Positions 36,956 through 44,617 of a stretch of DNA of 64,000 nucleotides are shown here, piece after piece; positions within the stretch are counted from its first letter, which is position 1, and each line of letters opens with the position of its first letter. The notes under the pieces are model-generated. The model did not search any database. It saw only the letters and a program-made list of their open reading frames with translations, and was not told where the DNA came from. The position numbers were made by a program, and so were the translations under genes. The DNA comes from Bradyrhizobium lablabi (GTDB lineage Bacteria > Pseudomonadota > Alphaproteobacteria > Rhizobiales > Xanthobacteraceae): assembly GCF_900141755.1 (NCBI RefSeq), contig NZ_LT670844.1, forward strand, positions 2,666,001 through 2,730,000. Direction: 5' to 3'.

Positions 36956-37720
36956 TTATGTCGACGGACCTGTCGTCTCATGCAGCGCTTCACTCAACAT
37001 AAGGGCCCCCGTCGCCGCCAGCAGCAGGCATGCGGCTGAAAAAATCACCGGCGCGCGCAGCGATGAAAGGCCGTTCAGGCCGCCCAGCATCGTTCCCCAG
37101 CTCGGTTTTGGCGGCATCGTCCCGAGGCCGATCGCATCCAGCGCGCTCAGCGACAGCATCGCCCATGCAAACAGTTTTGCGGCCAATGCGGCAAATGGCG
37201 TCGCTGGCCGCGTATGGGCGACCGCAACCGCGAAGGGCAGTCCGAGCGCGATGATGCAGGTGAGCGGACCGGGGCCGAAAACCGCGACCGCCGCGATCGC
37301 GGCGAGAAATCCGGGCAGCGACAATACCGCGCTCAGCGCCGCCATCGTGACATTGCCCCCACGCGAGGGGCCGAGCAAAAATCCCGGCACGATGAAGCAA
37401 ATTCGCGCCAGCGCCACGATCGCGATGCCTAGCCTCGGAAATGCGCGCCGCGCCCGGTCAAGCAGCAGGCCGGCGCAGAGCGCGACGGCGACCACCGCAA
37501 GCGTCTCGCTGATCGTCGTTGTCGCCCCGGCAAGCAGCCGGCTCAGCGTATCGCGGCCGAGTTCGTCACGGCCGAGCCAATGCGCCATGTCGGGGCCGGC
37601 GAAGCGCGCGGCGAGGCTGATGCGCAGATAAGCCTCCGGCGCCAGCATCGCGCCGGCGACCGCCATCGCCGATGCCAGCACTGGGATCGCGCCGCCTGTT
37701 ATCGATCTGGGTGAGATCAC
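36956..37720 (-). CDS. Orphan DppC-like ABC permease (probably degraded)
   Basis: A 254-residue membrane protein starting at a GTG. It keeps the DppC-type RDELGRDTLSRLLAGATTTIS motif and a weak coupling-loop LDAIGLGTMPPKPSWGTMLGG. It has no adjacent ATPase, partner permease or binding protein and lacks the conserved EAA loop segment of DppC. It may be a relic of a decayed transport operon, or work with subunits encoded elsewhere. Confidence 0.65.
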   Translation of the reverse strand: MISPRSITGGAIPVLASAMAVAGAMLAPEAYLRISLAARFAGPDMAHWLGRDELGRDTLSRLLAGATTTISETLAVVAVALCAGLLLDRARRAFPRLGIAIVALARICFIVPGFLLGPSRGGNVTMAALSAVLSLPGFLAAIAAVAVFGPGPLTCIIALGLPFAVAVAHTRPATPFAALAAKLFAWAMLSLSALDAIGLGTMPPKPSWGTMLGGLNGLSSLRAPVIFSAACLLLAATGALMLSEALHETTGPST

Positions 37721-37901
37721 GATCCGCTGCTATTGGTGCTGACGGGCGCTGCGATGAAGCTCGAATTCATAACCATGATAGCGCGCTTCTATTCCGGGCA
37801 CATGTGTGTACGATATGGAAATGATTGTCATACCCCGCCACCGGGTCGGCGCAACGCGCCGTCCGATGACAGGCTCCGGCGGGGTATCCAGTACGCTCTC
37901 T

Positions 37902-38023
37902 CCGTCATTGCGAGCCACCGGGTCGGAGCAACGCGCCGCCCGATGACAGGCTCCGCGAAGCAATCCATCGCGCCGCAAGGAAGTAAGCTGGATTGCTTCG
38001 TCGCGTTGCTCCTCGCAATGACG
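37902..38023. repeat. GTCATTGCGAG palindromic repeat
   Basis: Begins CGTCATTGCGAGCCACCGG and ends TTGCTCCTCGCAATGACG, with inner AAGCAATCCA / TGGATTGCTT complement. Larger than the other copies because of an insertion carrying GGGTCGGAGCAACGCG, which is itself repeated at about 37850. Confidence 0.8.
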
Positions 38024-38566
38024 TGGAGGGGCCGTGACAGAGTCTCGCGATCTCGCCGCGCCTTGCGCCCGAGTTTTGCTTTGATTCCTGCCCCTGAATG
38101 ATCAGAGGGCGCAGGGAATGCCGGGCGCCCGATGCGCCCGATAGCCGCGTGTGCAGAGGTAGTGGTAGAAAGCACACGCGTTAGTCAGGTCACACCGGTT
38201 ACACCCAGCATTCCCCGCGCAATGGTTTACGGCTTATTTCGTGCTCTCCCCGGCGACCGGGCTTTCTTGCCACCGTCGCTAAGCGGATTGCTCCGCCAAA
38301 CTTGACGCCAGCGTCGGGGCGTCAGGACCACACGTCTTCGCCGTCCGCAAGTCAGCGCTCTCGTCTTTAGCACCGCCCGCGTCCACCGCATCCCGCCCCG
38401 CGTCCGTGACGATCGCGAACCGCCCCTCTGTGGGACGGGACGGCAGAGGATATACAATTGATTTGGGTCTTCTGAAAATCAGAATATTTTTTCGAAAGGG
38501 GCTGGACAGGAAATTTACTGATTTGCCCGTCGGGCAATTTCTGACCGCGGCACACGATTTTGAGTT

Positions 38567-38661
38567 CGTCATTGCGAGGAGCGTAGCGACAAAGCAATCC
38601 AGCTTTCTGTTTCTCGGCGCCAAAGCTGGATTGCTTCGTCGCTGCGCTCCTCGCAATGACG
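38567..38661. repeat. GTCATTGCGAGGAGC palindromic repeat
   Basis: GTCATTGCGAGGAGCGTAGC at one end and GCTGCGCTCCTCGCAATGAC at the other; inner AAGCAATCCAGCTTT / AAAGCTGGATTGCTT match closely. A near-perfect hairpin of about 95 bases. Confidence 0.88.
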
Positions 38662-38713
38662 TGGAGAGGTTCGCGCGACCCGTTGGTTTGCAATGACGGG
38701 AAACTTCAACGGT

Positions 38714-38798
38714 CGTCATTCCGGGGCAGCCTGCAGGGCTGAACCCGGAATCTCGAGATTCCGGGTTCAGCCCTGCGGGCTGCCCCGGAATGACGGAG
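38714..38798. repeat. GTCATTCCGGGGC palindromic repeat
   Basis: TCATTCCGGGGCAGCC ... GGCTGCCCCGGAATGA with inner GAACCCGGAATCTCGAGATT-type self-complement. A long near-perfect hairpin. Confidence 0.88.
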
Positions 38799-38804
38799 GA
38801 AAAA

Positions 38805-39629
38805 TCACCGCCCCACCAATTGATCCGCAAAATACGCGATCGTCTTGCGATAGATCGTGGCGTGATTCCATTCGCGCATTGCCTCGAAATTCGCAGTCCC
38901 CTCGCCATAGGGCGCGCCCATCTTGAAACCGTTGGTGTGCAGCAGATTGGCGGTGGAGGCGAGCACGTCGGCGGCGCTGTGGCGCAGATCGACGCGGCCG
39001 TCGCCGTCAAAATCGACGCCGTATTTGATGTAGGACGACGGCAGAAACTGCGTCTGGCCGATTTCGCCGGCGAAAGCGCCGATCATATCCCGCAACGGCA
39101 GATCGCCGCGCTGCACGATCTTCAAGGCGGCGAGCAATTCGCCCTGAAACAACTCGGTGCGGCGGCAATCATGCGCGAGCGTGGCAAGCGTGCGGATGAC
39201 CGGCAATTTGCCCATGTCGCCCTTGCCGAAATCGGTTTCCAATCCCCAGATCGCGACAAGGATCTGCCGCGGCACGCCGAACTTCCCCTCGATGCTCGAC
39301 AGCAGCGCCGCGTGGCGCTGCAGCATCGCCCGCCCGCCATTGATGCGCCCGGCGCCGACCCGGGTCGAGACATATTGCTCGAACGATTTGTTGAAGGTGT
39401 AACGCTGGCGGCGATCGAAATTCAAAACCGCCATATCCTCGCTCACGCCGGAAAGCGCCGAGCCGATCACGCCTTGCGAGATGCCCGCCGCCTGCGCATC
39501 CGCGGAAATGCTTGAGACGAACGAGCCGAAATCGCCGCCACAGCGGGCGGCGTGGGAGGGGGTGGAGAGGAGGAGGGCGCAGAGGAGGACGGTGAGGCGG
39601 AGGGGGAACGAGAGGCGCGGGAGGGTCAT
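38805..39629 (-). CDS. Lytic murein transglycosylase (MltB-like)
   Basis: A 274-residue periplasmic enzyme. Signal peptide RLTVLLCALLLSTPSHA. The catalytic glutamate lies in IWGLETDFGKGDMGK, and EIGQTQFLPSSYIKYGVDFDGDGRVDLRHSAADVLASTANLL is the SltB-type lysozyme-like core. It cleaves peptidoglycan glycan strands to 1,6-anhydro products. No C-terminal peptidoglycan-binding domain. Confidence 0.93.
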   Translation of the reverse strand: MTLPRLSFPLRLTVLLCALLLSTPSHAARCGGDFGSFVSSISADAQAAGISQGVIGSALSGVSEDMAVLNFDRRQRYTFNKSFEQYVSTRVGAGRINGGRAMLQRHAALLSSIEGKFGVPRQILVAIWGLETDFGKGDMGKLPVIRTLATLAHDCRRTELFQGELLAALKIVQRGDLPLRDMIGAFAGEIGQTQFLPSSYIKYGVDFDGDGRVDLRHSAADVLASTANLLHTNGFKMGAPYGEGTANFEAMREWNHATIYRKTIAYFADQLVGR

Positions 39630-39816
39630 GGCGAAGCGGTCCCTTTGCGGAGAGCGTGAAATGTTGGCTAAGTCCTAACACCTTCCTCGTCATTCTTCGA
39701 GCGCAGCTACGAATGCTAAAAATATGCGGCGCACCTAGTCGATGAAATATACACTCGAGCCAGCTGCCAACGAGTCGCTTCCCCGTCTTTGCGCTCAATA
39801 GGAGAATAGGCCAAGG

Positions 39817-40554
39817 ATGAAAAATCGTCGAAGGGTTCTCTCAGATCACAAACAACAGGGGAAAGTCCTCGTTCCACCGTTTACCCATATGCTAGGGCCA
39901 TTGCATGAGGTCTCCTGGATCAGGACAATCCTTCCCGAACTTCTTTGGATCGCATTGATCCACAACTTACACGGTGACCGACGGGCTGTCGAAATAATTA
40001 CCGCACTCTCAAGGTTGGCACGTAGTATCAAACCCAACTCAGCCAGCAAGTGGTTTGCGGTAGCAAGTCAATATGCTTCGCTATCGACGGGGGATTACGC
40101 ACAGTTGAGGCTCGAACTTCAACGGCAGCAAATGCTCACTGACATATTAGACCCACTGGAGCCCTTAATAAGTTGGTATCCGGAATGCCCTCTTGCGCCC
40201 CTCTATCCAAAGCCGCCTCGGCGTTCTTTGCACAGGAGTGCCTTAGTTCCACTTAAGGAAGTCATTTCTTCTTTGTACCGGCGTTCAGAGCGCGGACCGA
40301 TGATGGTTCAGGCAACGGCAGTTTGGTTGGCCTTCGACGCGGATATATTAAAAGTTACTGCGGATTTGAGTTTGGCCCGATTTCCTGAGATCCAAGACTA
40401 CCCTGACACTGAAATATCTCAAAAAATTGGCGCCAGTATCAGAGGCGGACTCAACATGTTCTTCGGCTCTCAAATCCACTACGCAAATGCGCCATGGCCA
40501 GACTATTTCTGGAATCGCGGTTTGGCGATCGAACCTTGTGAACTCAATCGATGA
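39817..40554 (+). CDS. Unknown protein A of an AT-rich two-gene island
   Basis: A 245-residue soluble protein. Its base composition and codon use are clearly AT-richer than the flanks. AGGAGA lies upstream of the ATG. Recognisable stretches are KVLVPPFTHMLGPLHEVSWIRTILPELLWIALI near the N terminus, which looks like a conserved core, and RGGLNMFFGSQIHYANAPWPDYFWNRG near the C terminus. No known catalytic motif. Its stop overlaps the start of the next gene by ATGA, so the two are probably translated together. I cannot assign a function. Confidence 0.72.
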   Translation: MKNRRRVLSDHKQQGKVLVPPFTHMLGPLHEVSWIRTILPELLWIALIHNLHGDRRAVEIITALSRLARSIKPNSASKWFAVASQYASLSTGDYAQLRLELQRQQMLTDILDPLEPLISWYPECPLAPLYPKPPRRSLHRSALVPLKEVISSLYRRSERGPMMVQATAVWLAFDADILKVTADLSLARFPEIQDYPDTEISQKIGASIRGGLNMFFGSQIHYANAPWPDYFWNRGLAIEPCELNR

Positions 40555-41378
40555 AAGGAAAGGCACTCCAGACAAAGCTTCAAGATGTCGTCGACGCATT
40601 CGCTCGGCGGGCCCAAGACGAACTTGAATACCGGCTGAAAAAATGGCCTGCCGATCTCAGTCAAAACGAAGTCCACGAAGTGATTGGTGCGCTTCTAGCG
40701 AGGCAAGTTACACTCGCTGTTCAACTTGCGTCTTCCTTTTCTAGCTGGAATGGTCACGTAGGTCCGCTGTTCCTTCGCACGATGGCCGATGTTTACATTA
40801 ATATTGCTTGGGTGCTTTGTGATCCGGATGATCGAGCAAAGAAATTCATCCTGTACGGCCTTGGCCAAGCAAAGCTTGAGCTCGAACATCGGCGAGCCGA
40901 TCTTGCAACAAGGGAAGCAAAACGCGGTGAAATTGAACGTAACCAAATTCAGGAGGATTGGATCAATCGACAACGGGCGACATTTCTTACAGATGTAAAT
41001 CTCGGAAGCTGGTCAGGGATATCGACCAGGACTATGGCGGATGAAGCGGGCTGCTTGGATTTCTATAATTACGTTTACACCCCATTCAGCTCATGCACTC
41101 ACTCAACGTGGTACCATGTGGCGAGGTATAATCTTATCCCCTGCAATAACCCGCTTCATAGGTATCATTCGGTACCGGCGATCATCGACATACCGCTCGA
41201 TCCGCATTATCTGCATCTAGCCGCCCGATATTTGCAAAAGACGTTGGCGAAGTTTGATGAGGTATTTGGTAAATTTACCAGACGGAAATCAGCACTTGAC
41301 GTTCTTACGGATGGTTTGGCCAAGCTAGAACGAGAAGCAGCGAAACCATCGAGGCGTCGGCGGTCTAAGCGCGCTTAG
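40551..41378 (+). CDS. Unknown protein B of the island, DUF5677-like
   Basis: A 275-residue helical protein. FLRTMADVYINIAWVLCDPDDRAKKFILYGLGQAKLEL resembles the core of DUF5677-type proteins (arginine, then a helix with aliphatic positions, then a DPE/DD-type turn and R..Y). The C terminus is strongly basic (KPSRRRRSKRA), suggesting nucleic-acid binding. AT-rich like its partner. The assignment is from memory of the family pattern and is only moderately sure. Role unknown; an overlapping pair of this sort fits an accessory or defence gene set, which is inference. Confidence 0.68.
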   Translation: MKGKALQTKLQDVVDAFARRAQDELEYRLKKWPADLSQNEVHEVIGALLARQVTLAVQLASSFSSWNGHVGPLFLRTMADVYINIAWVLCDPDDRAKKFILYGLGQAKLELEHRRADLATREAKRGEIERNQIQEDWINRQRATFLTDVNLGSWSGISTRTMADEAGCLDFYNYVYTPFSSCTHSTWYHVARYNLIPCNNPLHRYHSVPAIIDIPLDPHYLHLAARYLQKTLAKFDEVFGKFTRRKSALDVLTDGLAKLEREAAKPSRRRRSKRA

Positions 41379-41692
41379 CCGGGGCCATCCCTAAAAGTAA
41401 TGCGACGGGCGACGACTTGGGCTGCCCTAGCCCCAGGATTTCGCTCAAGCATATTGGCCGCCTCGATTTCGCGACGCAGCCAATCGGGACACATATCGAA
41501 ACCGTTCGGCCAGGTCGGCGCGCCATCCTCAAGGAAGATGCGTGCGAAATACGCGGGATCGCGCAAAGGCTCCCCCATCGGACCGCTCTGCGCGACCAAC
41601 ACGGAGAAATCGTGCTCGCCCGCCGTTCCGTCGCTGAACGTGGCGTGCAGGTGATAGCCGCCGAGACATTTGAGTTTGGTGACCTCGATCAT
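41375..41692 (-). CDS. DUF2442-like protein
   Basis: A 105-residue protein from the ATG at 41692; the upstream part of the frame is palindromic repeat. It matches the DUF2442 pattern (VTKLKCLGGYHLHATFSDGTAGEHDFSVLV, then EPLRDPAYFARIFLEDGAPTWPNGFDMCPDWL). These small proteins often occur beside DUF4160 toxin-antitoxin-like genes, but no such partner is present here. Its 3' end overlaps the last four bases of the preceding gene on the opposite strand. Confidence 0.8.
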   Translation of the reverse strand: MIEVTKLKCLGGYHLHATFSDGTAGEHDFSVLVAQSGPMGEPLRDPAYFARIFLEDGAPTWPNGFDMCPDWLRREIEAANMLERNPGARAAQVVARRITFRDGPG

Positions 41693-41704
41693 CGTCGAGT
41701 CCTG

Positions 41705-41756
41705 CGGAGAGAGCCCCCACCCCAGCCCTCCCCCGCAAGAGCGGGAGAGGGAGCGC
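41705..41756. repeat. GAGAGAGCCCCCACCCC palindromic repeat (family 3)
   Basis: GGAGAGAGCCCCCACCCCAG then CCCTCCCCCGCAAGAGCGGGAGAGGGAG. Contains a hairpin CTCCCCCGC / GCGGGAGAG. Same family as the array at 48117-48609. Confidence 0.85.
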
Positions 41757-41824
41757 GCTTCCATTACCTCCAGCGATCATCCAGGGCGTATAATCAGGAT
41801 GGATCTGATTCGCGGGAGGCTCAA

Positions 41825-41998
41825 ATGTGGCTAGTTATGTACGGACGCGGCCGCTCGTTGCGCGCGGCCACAAGCAGGAGTGGCGGAGTTTCTTCGGTTA
41901 AATCGTTCGCTGATAAAGCAAGTGCCGACGCCTTTTATCAGAAGTGCAGAAATGAAGGCCTTCGTGTGAGCGAGCCCTGCAAGATCGACCGCCCATAA
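41825..41998 (+). CDS. Small hypothetical protein
   Basis: A 57-residue protein beginning with ATG after GGGAGG (six-base gap). Sequence starts MWLVMYGRGRSLRAATSR and contains KSFADKASADAFYQKCRNEGL. Codon use looks real and the ribosome-binding site is good, but there is no domain. A weak hairpin with a T-rich tail follows at about 42025. Confidence 0.55.
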   Translation: MWLVMYGRGRSLRAATSRSGGVSSVKSFADKASADAFYQKCRNEGLRVSEPCKIDRP

Positions 41999-42024
41999 GT
42001 TGTAAATGTGCGTTTAAACAAAAA

Positions 42025-42050
42025 CGGCAGGCTTTTCGCCCGCCGCTTTG
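42025..42050 (+). terminator. Possible weak terminator
   Basis: CGGCAGGC TTTTC GCCCGCCG with a short T-containing tail. Stem is interrupted by one mismatch; it lies between the small gene and the rpoD 3' end. Confidence 0.4.
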
Positions 42051-42102
42051 TTTCGATGGATGCCCGAGTCGAGCCCGGGCATGACAGTCAATATTGACTG
42101 CA

Positions 42103-44265
42103 TCAATTATCCAAAAAGCTCCGCAGCTTCCTTGACCTTGACGGATGCTTCAGCTTCCTCAGCGCCTTCGCCTCGATCTGGCGGATACGCTCTCTCGTCA
42201 CCGAGAACTGCTGGCCGACTTCTTCGAGCGTGTGGTCGGTGTTCATGCCGATGCCAAAGCGCATGCGGAGCACGCGTTCTTCGCGGGGGGTGAGCGAGGC
42301 CAAGACGCGCGTGGTGGTTTCGCGGAGGTTGCTCTGGATCGCGGCATCGATGGGAAGGATCGCGTTCTTGTCCTCGATGAAATCGCCGAGATGGGAGTCT
42401 TCCTCGTCGCCCACCGGCGTCTCAAGCGACAGCGGTTCTTTGGCGATCTTCAGAACCTTGCGCACTTTTTCGAGCGGCATGCCGAGCTTTTCGGCGAGTT
42501 CTTCCGGCGTCGGTTCGCGGCCGATTTCGTTCAGCATCTGGCGCGAGGTGCGCACGATCTTGTTGATGGTTTCGATCATGTGCACGGGAATGCGGATGGT
42601 GCGGGCCTGGTCCGCAATGCTTCGCGTGATCGCCTGCCGGATCCACCAGGTCGCATAGGTCGAGAATTTGTAGCCACGGCGGTATTCGAATTTGTCGACC
42701 GCCTTCATGAGACCAATGTTGCCTTCCTGGATCAGGTCGAGGAACTGCAGGCCGCGGTTGGTGTATTTTTTCGCGATCGAGATCACGAGCCGCAGATTCG
42801 CCTCGACCATTTCCTTCTTGGCCTGGCGCGCCTCGCGCTCGCCCTTCTGCACGCCGTGCACGATCTTGCGGAATTCGCCGATCTCAAGCCCGGTCAGGGC
42901 CGCCAGCGACTGGATCTCGTGGCGCAGTTCCTTGATGCGGTCCTTTTCGTGATGGACGAAATTCTTCCAGCCTTTGGCGGACAATTTCGAGACGCGGTTG
43001 AGCCAGCGCGGGTCGAGCTCCGAACCCTGATAGTTGCGCAAGAAGTCTTCGCGGGCGACGCCGTGGCTGTCGCCCAAACGAAGCAAGCGTCCCTCGAACG
43101 AGACCAGCTTCTTGTTGATGTCGTAGAGCTGCTCGACCAGCGAATCGATGCGCGCTTGATTGAGCCGCAGCGATTTTACCTCGACGATGATCTCGTCCTT
43201 TAATTTCTTGTATTTGCGTTCCTGCGCCGGCGACAGCGTCTCGTTCTGCAATTGGTTGGAGATGTCCTGCTCTTGAAGACGCCGCAGCTTCTTGTAGTTG
43301 TCGGCGATCTTGTCGAAGGTTTCCACCACCTTCGGCTTCAGCTCGGCTTCGATCGCGGCCAGCGACATCTGGTTTTCGAACTCGTCGTCATCCATGTCGC
43401 CTTCGGCGGCGGCTTCGGCCGGGTCCTTCTCCTCGCCTTCACCCTCGGTGGCACCGGGAGCAGCGGCGCGGAACGGGGTCGGCGACGGAGGAGCAGCCGG
43501 GGGCGCTGCGGCAGCGGGCATCGCCGCCTCACCATTGCCGTTGCCGTTGCCATTGCCGTTGCCGTTGGCGGCCGCGAGCGGCTGGCCGTCGGGGCCGAGC
43601 GGGGCAGCGAGCAGCGGGTTCATGTTGTTCTTGGCGTCGGGGCCGGCATAGGTGGCCTCGAGATCGATGATGTCGCGAAGGAAGATCTTTCCTTCGTTGA
43701 GCTCGTCGCGCCAGATGATGATGGCCTGGAAGGTCAGCGGGCTTTCGCAGAGGCCCGCGATCATCGCCTCGCGGCCGGCCTCGATGCGTTTTGCGATCGC
43801 GATTTCGCCCTCGCGCGAGAGCAATTCCACCGTGCCCATCTCGCGCAGATACATGCGGACAGGATCGTCGGTGCGCTCGCCGGGCTCGGACTTCTTGACT
43901 TCGGTGACGGCCTTTTGGGTGACCTCGACCAGTTCGTTGTCGGTCTCGTCCTCGGCCTCTTCCTTGGTCTCTTCCTCGCTGTCGGCGTCCTCGGCCTCGG
44001 AGACGTTGATGCCCATGTCCGAGAGCATCGACATGATGTCTTCGATCTGTTCAGGGGACGTCGTGTCGGAGGGCAAGACTTCGTTGAGTTGATCGAAGGT
44101 CACGAAGCCGCGCTTCTTGGCCTGCTTGATCATCTTCTTGACGGCCGCATCGGACAGGTCGAGCAACGGCGAGGGGGCTTCGGCTGAATCCTTCTCAGGC
44201 GCGTCGGCTGCCTTGTCGTCTTTTTCCTTGTCCTTTACCTGCAGCGTCTTTGCCTTGCTGGCCAT
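42103..44265 (-). CDS. rpoD: RNA polymerase primary sigma factor RpoD (sigma-70)
   Basis: A 720-residue primary sigma factor. Region 1.1 includes [23 protein letters not shown]; 1.2 starts [33 protein letters not shown] long acidic and Asn/Gly/Pro/Ala-rich insertion (about residues 225-300, with an NGNGNGNGNG run) lies before the non-conserved helical block, typical of alphaproteobacteria. Regions 2-4 are intact, including [65 protein letters not shown] and a C-terminal [20 protein letters not shown]. Confidence 0.97.
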   Translation of the reverse strand: MASKAKTLQVKDKEKDDKAADAPEKDSAEAPSPLLDLSDAAVKKMIKQAKKRGFVTFDQLNEVLPSDTTSPEQIEDIMSMLSDMGINVSEAEDADSEEETKEEAEDETDNELVEVTQKAVTEVKKSEPGERTDDPVRMYLREMGTVELLSREGEIAIAKRIEAGREAMIAGLCESPLTFQAIIIWRDELNEGKIFLRDIIDLEATYAGPDAKNNMNPLLAAPLGPDGQPLAAANGNGNGNGNGNGEAAMPAAAAPPAAPPSPTPFRAAAPGATEGEGEEKDPAEAAAEGDMDDDEFENQMSLAAIEAELKPKVVETFDKIADNYKKLRRLQEQDISNQLQNETLSPAQERKYKKLKDEIIVEVKSLRLNQARIDSLVEQLYDINKKLVSFEGRLLRLGDSHGVAREDFLRNYQGSELDPRWLNRVSKLSAKGWKNFVHHEKDRIKELRHEIQSLAALTGLEIGEFRKIVHGVQKGEREARQAKKEMVEANLRLVISIAKKYTNRGLQFLDLIQEGNIGLMKAVDKFEYRRGYKFSTYATWWIRQAITRSIADQARTIRIPVHMIETINKIVRTSRQMLNEIGREPTPEELAEKLGMPLEKVRKVLKIAKEPLSLETPVGDEEDSHLGDFIEDKNAILPIDAAIQSNLRETTTRVLASLTPREERVLRMRFGIGMNTDHTLEEVGQQFSVTRERIRQIEAKALRKLKHPSRSRKLRSFLDN

Positions 44266-44617
44266 TCATTGCTCCTCAAACGCGCGTCATGCAGGAAACG
44301 TTGCCGCGCCCGCTTTCAAACTCTAGACTTACCTACGACGCGCAAAGGGCGGCGCAAACCGTCGCCACCCCCAAATTGCGCTTGTCGATTTCGAACCCTT
44401 AACCCGCCGCGTATTCCGAAAAAGTGTTACCGGTTTTTCGATCGGAATACGCGCCAGATTATTTCTGACGCATTTTCTGACGGCGAACCGGCGGCCACTT
44501 CGCCTGAAAATGCTATGGATACCCTTAAGCTTCGCTTAACCCTGTTTTTGCAGCCAAACCATGGATTTGGCGAGTCATTTCGGGGGCCCTAGCGCTCCCG
44601 TCCGCATGATTTTTTAA
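44266..44617. other. Intergenic region between dnaG and rpoD
   Basis: About 350 bp. No gene is supported. It is AT-richer around 44400-44500 and probably holds the rpoD promoter on the minus strand. Confidence 0.5.

Larger units (their letters stand above)
37721..38804. other. Repeat-rich intergenic region
   Basis: About 1.1 kb with no supported gene. It holds three palindromic repeats (37902-38023, 38567-38661, 38714-38798) and a low-complexity stretch at 38100-38430. Open frames here translate to repeat sequence of the kind often mis-annotated as hypothetical proteins in Bradyrhizobium. Confidence 0.6.

Noticed and set aside
38279..39010. A 243-residue minus-strand frame across the repeats
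   Set aside because: Made of repeat sequence joined to an out-of-frame piece of the lytic transglycosylase gene.
43252..44187. A 311-residue plus-strand frame over rpoD
   Set aside because: Antisense to rpoD, which is certain. Gly/Val/Leu-rich composition only.
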